NCBI RefSeq assembly: GCF_003050935.1
Contig: NZ_QAOX01000010.1
Span: 1-64,000 of the forward strand
Length of the DNA: 64,000 bases
DNA from: Luteibacter sp. OK325
GTDB lineage: Bacteria > Pseudomonadota > Gammaproteobacteria > Xanthomonadales > Rhodanobacteraceae
Reading direction: 5' to 3'
The position numbers were made by a program, and so were the translations under genes. The notes under the pieces are model-generated. The model was not told where the DNA came from. It saw only the letters and a program-made list of their open reading frames with translations, and made no database searches. Below, one piece after another: positions 53,949 through 62,859 of the stretch; the first letter of the stretch is position 1, and each line of letters starts with the position of its first letter.

Positions 53949-55083
53949 CGGAAAGCTCCATGGCACGCCGAATGCCGGCGCCGAACCGGGCCCATGCGAA
54001 TCGTTTCGCAAAAGCCTTGCATCCGTCTGCGAATGTGGAACGCCCTGACGCGAGGACATTCTTCACCGCGCCGGAAAATGCCTCCGTATCTCCCGCCGGA
54101 ACGAGAAAGCCCGAAACGCCCTCGGCGATCGCATCCGGCACACCACCGACGGCATAGGCAACAGTCGGAAGGCCGTGTGCGGCTGCTTCGATCGCAACCA
54201 TGCCAAAGCCTTCAATGTCTCCCTGGGTGGCCTTGACCGGAAACACAGCGACATCAGCGGCCGCATAAGCGCAATCGAGTGCTTCATCGGGCAACTCGCC
54301 ATACATCGCTATGTTGTCCTGGAACCCCATCGCGACAGCATGCTGGTTCACAGCTTCCCTGATGCCTTGACGCCCCTGGTTCAGAGCATCCGGCGCGTCG
54401 TTGCCCACCACGGCCAGGAGAAGTGACGGATCATCCGCCAGCAAGCGAGGCAACACATCGGTGACGAAATCGAGCAAGCCTTTGCGCTCCGTCAGGCGAC
54501 CTACGCAGAGGAGTACCCGGCGACCTGTCCAGCCGCGACTCGCGCGAAACGCTTCGACGGCATCGGTGTCAGGCGGAGCCGTGGGGATCATCACGCCGGG
54601 GTGGACGATGTGAATTCTGTCGGCCAGCACGCCGGCTTCGCGCGCGAGGCCAGCCGTGTTCGCGCTATTGGCAATACAGACGTCGCAGCGGCGAATGAAA
54701 GGTAGCCAGAGCAAGCGATAAATAGGGCTTTTCGTGACGATGTCGAGGCCGTGCACGTAGACCACTGCCCGCGCTCCGACCATGCGGGAGGTCAACCACA
54801 CGATAGGTGCGCACAATCCACTTCCGGCCAGTACATGCGACGGTCGCACCGATCGTGCGAGTCGCAATGAGCCGATGAGCGATTCTGCGAAGAACCGCCA
54901 GAGCGGTTTCAAGGTACATGTGACGACGCGCGAAGCGGCTGACAGAACGACGTCGCTCCCGCGTGGTCCGACGACATCGACCGGTATACCGAGCGCAAGC
55001 TCCTGGACCAGATGCAGATTCAACCTTTCCATTCCGCCGCGAAGGGGCGGCAGGTTACGTGTAACTAGCAGGACGCGTTCCAC
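53938..55083 (-). CDS. GT4 family glycosyltransferase
   Basis: A 381-residue retaining GT-B enzyme. The N-terminal domain has the glycine-rich LPPLRGGMERL, and the C-terminal domain has VGRLTERKGLLDFV and the E-x7-E site EGFGMVAIEAAAHGLPTVAY followed by GGVPDAI. It adds a sugar from a nucleotide donor to the growing lipid-linked glycan. Six bases separate it from the methyltransferase before it. Confidence 0.92.
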   Translation of the reverse strand: MERVLLVTRNLPPLRGGMERLNLHLVQELALGIPVDVVGPRGSDVVLSAASRVVTCTLKPLWRFFAESLIGSLRLARSVRPSHVLAGSGLCAPIVWLTSRMVGARAVVYVHGLDIVTKSPIYRLLWLPFIRRCDVCIANSANTAGLAREAGVLADRIHIVHPGVMIPTAPPDTDAVEAFRASRGWTGRRVLLCVGRLTERKGLLDFVTDVLPRLLADDPSLLLAVVGNDAPDALNQGRQGIREAVNQHAVAMGFQDNIAMYGELPDEALDCAYAAADVAVFPVKATQGDIEGFGMVAIEAAAHGLPTVAYAVGGVPDAIAEGVSGFLVPAGDTEAFSGAVKNVLASGRSTFADGCKAFAKRFAWARFGAGIRRAMELSDGD

Positions 55084-55089
55084 GCGGGC

Positions 55090-55818
55090 TTACTCCCCTG
55101 CCCGCCCGCAATAGTGATAAACCTGATATTGCCAGTCCATTGGCCAGATCGCGAGCGATAGTGCCTGCAGGGCACGCACGGGCCAGGTCCACCACTTGCC
55201 GTGGACGATCCAGCGCCAGCTGAGGGGGTGAAGGTCACGGCGATGGCGGTGCACGGACAGACCCGCCGATTCGAAGAGAGATCCCCACACGTCTAGGGAC
55301 ATCACGTCTTCCTTGACCTTGACCTGATGCGTACCGCCATAGAGACCGAGGCGTCGGCTCAGGAAGCCGGCGTTGGGTACCAGCAGCAGGAACTGTGCGC
55401 CTGTTCGCGACACACGGATCATTTCCCGAAGCGCCGCCGGCTTGTCGACGAAGTGCTCCAGCGATCCCATGCAGGTGATGACGTCAAAGCTGGCATCCGG
55501 AAAAGGCAGCCTCTCGGCGGGTCCAGCGTGGAAAGCGCCCTGCGGATATGCTGCACGGCACGCGTCGATCGCACGACCGGATAGATCGACCCCGCTGATG
55601 CTGCGCGCTCCCATCTTGGCGAAATGGCCCAACCAGACACCCGTCCCACATGCGACGTCGAGGACGTCACCTCCGGAAACCCTGGTCAGTTCGCGTGCCG
55701 CCAGGCGGCAATGCCAGGGCAGCGGATGCTGGCTGGGTCGCGCGCCGTAGTATTCGTCATCGTAGAACTCACGAATATGGTCAAGCTGCTGGCTTTCGTC
55801 TGCATCGATGGGGGTCAT
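55090..55818 (-). CDS. Class I SAM-dependent methyltransferase
   Basis: A 242-residue methyltransferase_11-type enzyme with motif I VLDVACGTGVWLGHFA, the acidic GVDLSGRAI and CMGSLEHFVDKPAAL. A C-terminal hydrophobic stretch is near WKTW-like aromatic residues. It is not closely related to the two zinc-knuckle methyltransferases of the same operon. The ATG at 55818 overlaps the stop of the GT2 gene (ATGA), so the longer frame is ignored. Confidence 0.86.
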   Translation of the reverse strand: MTPIDADESQQLDHIREFYDDEYYGARPSQHPLPWHCRLAARELTRVSGGDVLDVACGTGVWLGHFAKMGARSISGVDLSGRAIDACRAAYPQGAFHAGPAERLPFPDASFDVITCMGSLEHFVDKPAALREMIRVSRTGAQFLLLVPNAGFLSRRLGLYGGTHQVKVKEDVMSLDVWGSLFESAGLSVHRHRRDLHPLSWRWIVHGKWWTWPVRALQALSLAIWPMDWQYQVYHYCGRAGE

Positions 55819-56684
55819 CGCTGTGCGCTCCCGTCCGTGGGTCGGTACGTCAGCGAGGTGATTTGCTCGGACACCAGCCCGATCAGGAAAACGATCACGG
55901 CCGCGCTCCACATCAACGCGCTGCCATTGGTGAGGCGTCCCTCAGTCAGGAACGTGCGCGCGTAGTTCGCGCATCCCAGGAAGAAAAACAGTGCGCTTGC
56001 CGGGAAGAATAGCTTCAACGGCGAATACAACGTCGCAATCTTGAAGATGATCAGGAGAAAGCGCACGCCATCCTTCAGTGGCTTGATGTGGCTCTTGCCG
56101 ACTCGCTGTCCTGCCTTGATTGGTTCATAGGCCACGCCGTATGCGCTCCGGAAAAACGCCATAGTGCTGGTAGTCGGATAAGAAAAGCCGTTCGGCAAAA
56201 GATGAATGAATTCGCGGAAGCGGCTTGCGCGGGCCACGCGAAAGCCAGAGGTCAGGTCGGCCACAGCCTGACCCGTCATCTTGCTGGCAAGCCAGTTGTA
56301 AACCGTATTGGCCACCCCGCGACCGACGCCCGCTTGGCTCTCCCAGTCGCGGGCGCCGACCACCATGTCATAGCCCTGGTCCAGCCGCGCCAGCAGGCGG
56401 TCGATGTCGACCGGATCATGCTGGCCGTCCCCATCCATGAATACCAGGACCTCCGCTGTCGCCGCGCGGGCCCCACGCTTGATCGCTGCCCCATTGCCCA
56501 TCGAATAGGGCGAAGAAAGGCAGATAACATCCGACGCCGCGCACACGGCACGCGTGTCGTCGGTGGACCCGTCGTCCACCACGATGATCTCGGCGCCCGG
56601 CTGGGCGGCGGTCAGGCGGGGCAAAAGGTCTCGCAGTGCGGCCGCCTCGTTCTTGGCGGGCAGGATAATGCTGATACGGCTCAA
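55815..56684 (-). CDS. GT2 glycosyltransferase, polyprenyl-phosphate-sugar synthase type
   Basis: A 289-residue enzyme with an N-terminal GT-A domain close to dolichyl-phosphate mannose synthase (IILPAKNEAAALRDLL, IIVVDDGSTDDTRAV, FMDGDGQHDP, DLTSGFRVARASRF) and two C-terminal membrane helices. It would load a sugar onto undecaprenyl phosphate, the donor needed by GT-C enzymes such as the ArnT- and TMTC-like proteins of this locus. It is the first gene of the operon and is divergent from pilB. Confidence 0.9.
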   Translation of the reverse strand: MSRISIILPAKNEAAALRDLLPRLTAAQPGAEIIVVDDGSTDDTRAVCAASDVICLSSPYSMGNGAAIKRGARAATAEVLVFMDGDGQHDPVDIDRLLARLDQGYDMVVGARDWESQAGVGRGVANTVYNWLASKMTGQAVADLTSGFRVARASRFREFIHLLPNGFSYPTTSTMAFFRSAYGVAYEPIKAGQRVGKSHIKPLKDGVRFLLIIFKIATLYSPLKLFFPASALFFFLGCANYARTFLTEGRLTNGSALMWSAAVIVFLIGLVSEQITSLTYRPTDGSAQR

Positions 56685-56854
56685 GATAACTCCCCGATGG
56701 TCGTTGAATCATAAGGGATATCCCCCGCCGGAAACGAGACGCGGACGGCGGAGTCCACAGATTCATGACAGCGAGGGCTTCACGCGTCCGCACGTGACCA
56801 AATCCACAATCTAGAGTAGATTCAGGCGCGTATCTCGGGGAAACGGGACCCAAC

Positions 56855-58579
56855 ATGGCTTCACAAATGCAGGCGCCGATGCTGGCAGGTCTGACGGGTA
56901 TGGCACGCCGGTTAGTCACCGAGGGCGTCTTGCCCGAGGCGGACGTGCGCAAGGCGGTCCAGGACTCGGCGGAAAAGCGGGTCTCGCTGTCCTCCTGGCT
57001 GGTGGATCACAACCTTGTGGACAGTCCGAGACTGTCCCAGGTGGCATCGTCCGAGTTCGGCATGCCGCTGATGGACATCGGGAACATGGTCCCGGCCAAC
57101 ATGCCGTTGGACCTGGTTACCGAGGCACTCATCTCCAAGCACCAGGCCCTGCCCCTGTTCAAGCGCGGCAAGCGCCTGTTCGTCGGCATTGCCGATCCGA
57201 TGCAGTCGCATGCGCTGGACGAGATCAAGTTCCACTCGAACCATATGGTCGAGCCGGTGCTGGTCGAGCGCAGCCAGCTGCGTCGGATCATCGATAGCGC
57301 CCTCGCCTCGATGAATTCGCAGGTCTCTGGTTACGAGGACGGCACGCTCGACGAGCTGTCCCTCGAAGGCGGCGACGATGAAGGCGAAACGACTGGCATC
57401 GACGCCACAGCCGGCGACGACGCCCCGATCGTCAAGTTCGTCAACAAGATCCTGGTCGACGCGATCAAACGCGGTGCCTCGGATATCCATTTCGAACCTT
57501 TCGAAACGGTCTACCGCGTGCGCCTGCGCATGGACGGCATCCTGCGCGTGGTCGCCACGGCGCCGATCAAGCTGGGCAACCGCTTCGCCTCGCGCCTGAA
57601 GGTGATGAGCGGCCTGGATATCGCCGAGCGGCGCATTCCGCAGGACGGCCGCATCAAGCTCAACCTGACCAAAACCCGGGCGATCGACTTCCGCGTGAGC
57701 ACCCTGCCGACCCTGTTCGGCGAGAAGATCGTGCTGCGTATTCTCGACGGATCCTCGGCCAAACTGGGCATCGACAAGCTCGGCTACGAAGAAGTCCAGA
57801 AGAACCTCTACCTCGACGCTATCGAAAAGCCTTACGGCATGGTGCTGGTCACCGGTCCGACCGGCTCCGGTAAGACGGTCTCGTTGTACACGGCTCTCAA
57901 CATCCTCAACACCGAGGGGCGCAACATCTCCACGGTGGAAGACCCGGTCGAAATCCGCGTCGAAGGTATCAACCAGGTCCAGCAGAACGTCAAACGCGGC
58001 ATGACCTTCGCCGCCGCCCTGCGCTCGTTCCTGCGCCAGGATCCGGACGTGATCATGGTCGGCGAAATCCGCGACCTCGAGACCGCCGAGATTGCGGTCA
58101 AAGCGGCGCAGACAGGTCACATGGTCCTTTCGACCCTGCACACCAACGACGCACCACAGACCATTGCCCGCCTGATGAACATGGGCATTGCGCCCTACAA
58201 CATCATTTCGTCGGTCACCCTGATCATCGCCCAGCGCCTGGCCCGCCGCCTGCATGACTGCAAGCGAGAGATCGTCCTGCCCGCGACCGCGCTGCTAGCC
58301 GAAGGTTATACCCAGGAAGAAATCGATACCGGCTTCAAGGTTTACGAAGCCGTCGGCTGCGACAGCTGCAACGAGGGCTATAAGGGTCGCGTGGGCATCT
58401 ACCAGGTCATGCCGATGGTCGAGGACATCCAGAAGATCGTCCTGGAGGGCGGCAATGCCATGCAGATCGGCGAAGTGGCCCGCAGGAACGGCATCAATGA
58501 CCTCCGCGCGTCCGCCCTGCTCAAGGTCCGCAATGGCATGACCAGCCTGGCCGAGATCAACCGGGTTACCAAGGACTGA
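56855..58579 (+). CDS. pilB: Type IV pilus assembly ATPase PilB
   Basis: A 574-residue hexameric extension motor. An N-terminal T2SSE_N (MshEN-type) domain, often a c-di-GMP binding site in relatives, covers about 1-160. The ATPase domain has Walker A GPTGSGKT, an Asp box FLRQDPDVIMVGEIRD and the His box STLHTNDA. A zinc knuckle is visible (HDCKRE, CDSCNEGYKG). It starts pilB-pilC-pilD-coaE. Confidence 0.97.
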   Translation: MASQMQAPMLAGLTGMARRLVTEGVLPEADVRKAVQDSAEKRVSLSSWLVDHNLVDSPRLSQVASSEFGMPLMDIGNMVPANMPLDLVTEALISKHQALPLFKRGKRLFVGIADPMQSHALDEIKFHSNHMVEPVLVERSQLRRIIDSALASMNSQVSGYEDGTLDELSLEGGDDEGETTGIDATAGDDAPIVKFVNKILVDAIKRGASDIHFEPFETVYRVRLRMDGILRVVATAPIKLGNRFASRLKVMSGLDIAERRIPQDGRIKLNLTKTRAIDFRVSTLPTLFGEKIVLRILDGSSAKLGIDKLGYEEVQKNLYLDAIEKPYGMVLVTGPTGSGKTVSLYTALNILNTEGRNISTVEDPVEIRVEGINQVQQNVKRGMTFAAALRSFLRQDPDVIMVGEIRDLETAEIAVKAAQTGHMVLSTLHTNDAPQTIARLMNMGIAPYNIISSVTLIIAQRLARRLHDCKREIVLPATALLAEGYTQEEIDTGFKVYEAVGCDSCNEGYKGRVGIYQVMPMVEDIQKIVLEGGNAMQIGEVARRNGINDLRASALLKVRNGMTSLAEINRVTKD

Positions 58580-58723
58580 CAGCCCGACAAGCCATCCGGC
58601 TCGCCCAAGATGTGCGCCAGATGGCAGAAAGACAGATGACCAAGGCTTCACACTAGAATAAGAACAGGGGCCGACCGATAGGGGGCGGTCCCCTGAAGCA
58701 TCAATCCGGGGGAACACCGCGTC

Positions 58724-59989
58724 ATGGCCATTGCCACCGCCACCAAGAACACGCGCGCCGTGGGCGTTGCTCGTGCCCAAGTAAGCAAGCTCATATCCTA
58801 CGACTGGACTGCCCTGGACAAGCGCGGCAAGCGCATGAAGGGAGAGATGCAGTCGAAGAACGCCGCGCTGGTCAAGGCGGAACTGCGTCGCCAGGGGATG
58901 AACCCCCAGACAGTACGCGAGAAGTCCAAGCCCCTGTTCGGCTCGGCCGGCAAGACGGTCAAGCCACGCGACGTCGCGATCTTCAGCCGCCAGATCGCCA
59001 CCATGATGGCCTCGGGTGTGCCGATGGTCCAGGCTTTCGACATCATCATCGATGGCCAGAAGAACCCTCGCTTCAAGAACATCCTGATCGATGTGAAGAC
59101 CGGTATCGAGGGCGGCTCGTCGCTGCACGAGGCCCTGGGCCAACACCCGGTGCAGTTCGATGAGCTCTACCGTAACCTGGTCCACGCGGGCGAGTCCGCC
59201 GGTGTACTGGATACGGTGCTCGACACGGTGGCGACCTATAAGGAGCGCATGGAGAGCATCAAGGCAAAGATCAAGAAGGCCTTGTTCTATCCGCTCATGG
59301 TGATGGTCGTTGCCCTGCTGGTCTCGTCGATCCTGCTGCTCTTCGTCGTTCCGGTGTTCCAGCAAACCTTCAAGGATGCTGGTGCCCAGCTTCCCGCTCC
59401 GACCCAGTTCGTGGTGTCGGCTTCGGAGTTCATGCAGGCGTACTGGTGGTTGGTATTGATCTCCATCGTCGGCGGCGTCACGGTCCTAATCCAGGGCAAG
59501 AAACGCTCCCCGAAGTTCGCCCATTTCCTCGAACGAGTCATGCTCCGACTGCCCGTCATGGGCGCCATCATGCATCAGTCGGCGATCGCCCGATTCGCGC
59601 GCACCCTCGGCGTGACCTTCCATGCGGGTGTGCCGCTGGTCGAGGCGCTGGAAGCGGTCGCCGGCGCGACGGGCAGTGTCATTTACGGCGAAGCCATCAT
59701 GCAGATGCGCGACGACATCGCCGTGGGTCACCAGCTTCAGCTGGCCATGCGACAGACCAGCCTGTTCCCGAACATGGTGGTGCAGATGACGGCGATCGGC
59801 GAGGAGTCAGGCTCGCTCGACCACATGCTGTTCAAGGTGGCCGAGTTCTACGAAGAAGAAGTCAGCAACGCGGTGGACAACCTGGCCACGCTGCTCGAGC
59901 CCATGATCATGGTCATCCTCGGCGTCCTCGTCGGCGGCATGGTCATCTCCCTCTACCTGCCCATCTTCAAGCTGGCCGGTACGGTCTGA
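58724..59989 (+). CDS. pilC: Type IV pilus inner-membrane platform protein PilC
   Basis: A 421-residue protein with two T2SSF domains (FSRQIATMMASGVPMVQAFD, ARTLGVTFHAGVPLVEALE) and three membrane helices, including LMVMVVALLVSSILLLFVVPV and the C-terminal LLEPMIMVILGVLVGGMVI. It is the motor platform for the pilus. It lies 144 bases after pilB and is followed by an intrinsic terminator before pilD. Confidence 0.97.
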   Translation: MAIATATKNTRAVGVARAQVSKLISYDWTALDKRGKRMKGEMQSKNAALVKAELRRQGMNPQTVREKSKPLFGSAGKTVKPRDVAIFSRQIATMMASGVPMVQAFDIIIDGQKNPRFKNILIDVKTGIEGGSSLHEALGQHPVQFDELYRNLVHAGESAGVLDTVLDTVATYKERMESIKAKIKKALFYPLMVMVVALLVSSILLLFVVPVFQQTFKDAGAQLPAPTQFVVSASEFMQAYWWLVLISIVGGVTVLIQGKKRSPKFAHFLERVMLRLPVMGAIMHQSAIARFARTLGVTFHAGVPLVEALEAVAGATGSVIYGEAIMQMRDDIAVGHQLQLAMRQTSLFPNMVVQMTAIGEESGSLDHMLFKVAEFYEEEVSNAVDNLATLLEPMIMVILGVLVGGMVISLYLPIFKLAGTV

Positions 59990-60021
59990 CCTCTTCGCGC
60001 CCGCGCCATGCACAATAGGAA

Positions 60022-60051
60022 CCCTTCGCCCTTGCGGGCGGAGGGTTTTTT
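60022..60051 (+). terminator. Rho-independent terminator between pilC and pilD
   Basis: A ten-base stem CCCTTCGCCC / GGGCGGAGGG (one G-T pair) with a TTGC loop, followed by T6, lies 20 bases before the pilD ATG. It should uncouple pilD-coaE from pilBC at least in part. Confidence 0.85.
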
Positions 60052-60070
60052 CTTGGATCACGGATTGCCC

Positions 60071-60940
60071 ATGCTCGATTTACCCCTTGCCCTCTGGATC
60101 GGTGTCGCCGGCGTCTTCGGCCTGCTGGTCGGCAGTTTCCTCAACGTGGTAATCCTGCGGGTGCCCGAGCGCATGCAGGCGGACTGGCGCAAGCAGGCGC
60201 GCGAGGTGCTCGAGATCGAGGCACCCGAGGAGCCGCGGCCGCCGGGGATCGTGGTCGAAGGCTCGCATTGCCCGAAGTGCAAGCACGCGCTTGCCGCCCG
60301 CGACAATATCCCGGTGTTCGGCTGGCTGTTGCTACGTGGCCGTTGCCGATACTGCCGTGAGCCGATCTCGGCGCAGTACCCGCTGGTGGAGCTGCTCACG
60401 GGACTGGCCAGCGCCGCCGTCGTCTGGCGGTTCGGGCCGACCATCGGGGCCCTCGCCGGCCTGGTGATGACGTACTTCCTGATCGCCTTGTCCGGCATCG
60501 ACGCCCGCACCCAGTTCCTCCCGGACGAGCTCAACTACCCCCTGCTCTGGATCGGCCTGGGCCTGGCCCTGATCCCGGGCTGGCAAGCGCTGCCGGTATC
60601 GCCTTCCTCGGCCATCCTCGGCGCCCTGATCGGCTACCTCAGCCTGTGGAGTGTGTACTGGCTGTTCAAGCTGCTCACCGGCAAGGAAGGCATGGGTCAC
60701 GGCGACTTCAAATTGCTCGCCGCGCTCGGCGCGTGGCTAGGCCCGGTGGCCTTGCTGCCGATCATCATGCTGTCGTCGCTGATCGGCGCGCTGGTCGGCG
60801 GGAGCCTGATGGTGTTCCGCAAGCATCAGCGCGAAGTACCGATTCCTTTCGGCCCTTATCTCGCGGCGGCCGGCTGGGTCTGGCTGATGTTCGGCGACTC
60901 GCTCCTCTCCGGCTACATGCACCTGACGGGGCTGCAATGA
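60071..60940 (+). CDS. pilD: Prepilin peptidase and N-methyltransferase PilD
   Basis: A 289-residue aspartic membrane protease that cleaves prepilin leaders and methylates the new N-terminal Phe. The large cytosolic loop has two CxxC pairs (CPKCKHAL, CRYCREPIS). The catalytic Asp residues lie in GIDARTQFLPD and GMGHGDFKLLAA. I use the ATG at 60071, which precedes the first helix; the longer frame starts inside the terminator region. It overlaps coaE by four bases. Confidence 0.96.
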   Translation: MLDLPLALWIGVAGVFGLLVGSFLNVVILRVPERMQADWRKQAREVLEIEAPEEPRPPGIVVEGSHCPKCKHALAARDNIPVFGWLLLRGRCRYCREPISAQYPLVELLTGLASAAVVWRFGPTIGALAGLVMTYFLIALSGIDARTQFLPDELNYPLLWIGLGLALIPGWQALPVSPSSAILGALIGYLSLWSVYWLFKLLTGKEGMGHGDFKLLAALGAWLGPVALLPIIMLSSLIGALVGGSLMVFRKHQREVPIPFGPYLAAAGWVWLMFGDSLLSGYMHLTGLQ

Positions 60941-61566
60941 GCGCCTTCGTCGTCGCACTCACCGGTGGCGTAGCCTCGGGCAAGAGCGCGACGGAGCGCT
61001 GCTTCGAGGCCCTGGGTGTCCATGCCTACGACGCGGATGTCGCGGCGCGGGCCGTGGTCGAACCGGGATCGGAGGCGCTTGTGGAGATAGCTCGCGCCTT
61101 CGGTACGGACGCCCTGGACAGCGAAGGCCGGCTGGACCGGCCGGCCATGCGCAAGCGTGTCTTCGACAACCTGCTGGCCCGAACGACGCTGGAGGGCATT
61201 CTTCATCCGCGCATCCGCGCGTGGCTGCACGAAGCTGTCAACGCCGATAGCGGCCCTTACTGCATCCTGTCGATCCCGCTGCTGGTGGAGAATCGCGCCA
61301 ACTACGAATGGGTCGACCGCGTGCTGGTGGTCGATGTGCCGGAGGCGGTGCAGATTGAACGGCTGACGCGGCGTGACGGTGTGGATGAGGAGCTGGCGCG
61401 GAAGATGATCGCGGCGCAGGCGTCGCGCGAAAGGCGGCTGGGGATCGCGGACGATGTGATCGTCAATGAGGGGAGCGAGGCGGAGCTGGCGGTGAAGGTG
61501 GGCGAGCTGCACCAACACTACCTGGCTTTGTGTGGGAGCCGCTTCAGCGGCGATGCTCTGCCTTGA
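60937..61566 (+). CDS. coaE: Dephospho-CoA kinase
   Basis: A 209-residue P-loop kinase for the last step of coenzyme A synthesis. The Walker A motif is GGVASGKSA. Other family segments are YDADVAARAVVEPG, LEGILHPRIRAWL and IPLLVENRANYEWVDRVLVVDV. It overlaps pilD (ATGA), the usual order in this group. Its last residues CGSRFSGDALP are encoded by a REP element that was taken into the reading frame. Confidence 0.96.
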   Translation: MSAFVVALTGGVASGKSATERCFEALGVHAYDADVAARAVVEPGSEALVEIARAFGTDALDSEGRLDRPAMRKRVFDNLLARTTLEGILHPRIRAWLHEAVNADSGPYCILSIPLLVENRANYEWVDRVLVVDVPEAVQIERLTRRDGVDEELARKMIAAQASRERRLGIADDVIVNEGSEAELAVKVGELHQHYLALCGSRFSGDALP

Positions 61567-61601
61567 TGTAAGGGGCAATCGCCGCTGAAGCGGCTCCCAC
61601 A
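61531..61601. repeat. REPIN overlapping the coaE 3' end
   Basis: Two C-type REPs in opposite orientation (61531-61554 and 61578-61601) around a 23-base spacer. The first unit is translated as part of CoaE, and the second ends four bases before the stop of the EAL gene. Confidence 0.93.
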
Positions 61602-61605
61602 AAAG

Positions 61606-62859
61606 TCAGACCAGGGAGGCGGCGGCGATGCGCTCGGCGACGAAGTCCTCGGCGACCATGGGGCGGCCGATGTGGTAGCCCTGTACGAGGTCGCAGTCCA
61701 TCTCGACGAGGCGGCGCAGCGTCTCTTCGTTTTCCACGCCTTCAGCCACCGCTTCCAGGCCGAGGCGGTGAGCCACGTCGACCATCGCGCGGACGAGTAG
61801 CTCGGTGCGGCTGTCGCCGATCATGGCGTCGACGAAGCTGCGGTCGATCTTCAGCTCGGTGGCCGGGAAGTGGCGCAGGTAGGCGAACGAGGCGTAGCCC
61901 GTGCCGAAGTCGTCGATGGCCACGCGCACGCCCTGGTCGCGCAGGCGGCGCAGCACGCGCACGCTCATGTCGAGGTCGGTGAGCAGCGCGGTTTCGGTGA
62001 TCTCGATGATCGCCGATTCCGGCGGGACGCCCCAGATTTCCAGCGCGCCGAGCATCTGTTCGGCGAAGCCCTGTTCGGCGAAGACCCGCGGGGAAAGATT
62101 GATCGCCACGTCCAGCGGGCAGCCGCCGCGATGCAGGGCGGCCGTATGACGCAGCGACGCGTGAAGGCTCCAGCGGGTCAGCTGCACGATGAGGTCGCTG
62201 CGCTCGGCGAAGGGAACAAAGTCGGCCGGGGCCACTTCCACGCCGGAACGCGTGCTCCAGCGCGCCAGCGATTCCACGCGGACCACTTCGCCCGTACGCA
62301 GGTCGCACAGTGGCTGGAAAGCCACGTGCAGCCGGTTGGCTTCGATGTCCTCGCGCAGTTCGCCGTAGAGGATTTCGATCGGCGTGGCGTCTTGCTGATA
62401 AACCGCGAACGGCTCGCCGATGCGTAGCGCCTCGTCATGCGCGAGCTCGGCACGCCGGTAGAGCAATTCCGCCGTGGTGCCGTGCTCGCCGTAGAGTGTC
62501 ACGCCGATCACGGCGCGACCGTGCCAGGGACGCTCGCCGCGCAGCAGCGGGCTGTCGAAGGCACCGACGATACGCGTGGCGGCAAGCAGCGCATGCGTGC
62601 GGTTGCGGATGGCAGGCAGCACCGCGACGAAGGTGTCGTCACCGGCCACGAAGATCTTGTCCACGTGGCGCACGGCATCGACCATGCGCTCGCGGGCGGC
62701 AAGCATGACCTCGTTGCCGAAGTCGAAGCCGAAGCGCAGCTGTGCCTCGCGCATGCCCTGCAGGCGAATGACCAGCACCGCGCAAAGGCCGGCGTCGTTG
62801 ACCGACCGGTCGAGGATGCCCTGAATAGCCGGCAGGATGTGCGACCGCTCGCTGGTCAT
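61606..62859 (-). CDS. Degenerate GGDEF plus EAL domain protein (c-di-GMP phosphodiesterase candidate)
   Basis: A 417-residue cytosolic protein. Residues about 1-155 are a GGDEF-like domain whose active site reads AGDDTFV in place of GGDEF, so cyclase activity is not expected. Residues about 165-405 are an EAL domain with the key sites kept: VESLARW (Glu), AINLSP, EITETAL, IDDFGTGYASF, LKIDRSF, AEGVEN and QGYHIGRP. It should therefore hydrolyse c-di-GMP. The ATG overlaps the stop of the HD-GYP gene. Confidence 0.9.
   Translation of the reverse strand: MTSERSHILPAIQGILDRSVNDAGLCAVLVIRLQGMREAQLRFGFDFGNEVMLAARERMVDAVRHVDKIFVAGDDTFVAVLPAIRNRTHALLAATRIVGAFDSPLLRGERPWHGRAVIGVTLYGEHGTTAELLYRRAELAHDEALRIGEPFAVYQQDATPIEILYGELREDIEANRLHVAFQPLCDLRTGEVVRVESLARWSTRSGVEVAPADFVPFAERSDLIVQLTRWSLHASLRHTAALHRGGCPLDVAINLSPRVFAEQGFAEQMLGALEIWGVPPESAIIEITETALLTDLDMSVRVLRRLRDQGVRVAIDDFGTGYASFAYLRHFPATELKIDRSFVDAMIGDSRTELLVRAMVDVAHRLGLEAVAEGVENEETLRRLVEMDCDLVQGYHIGRPMVAEDFVAERIAAASLV

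Noticed and set aside
56912-58255. A 447-codon antisense frame in pilB
   Set aside because: No domain or start signal; it is the complement of conserved PilB motifs.
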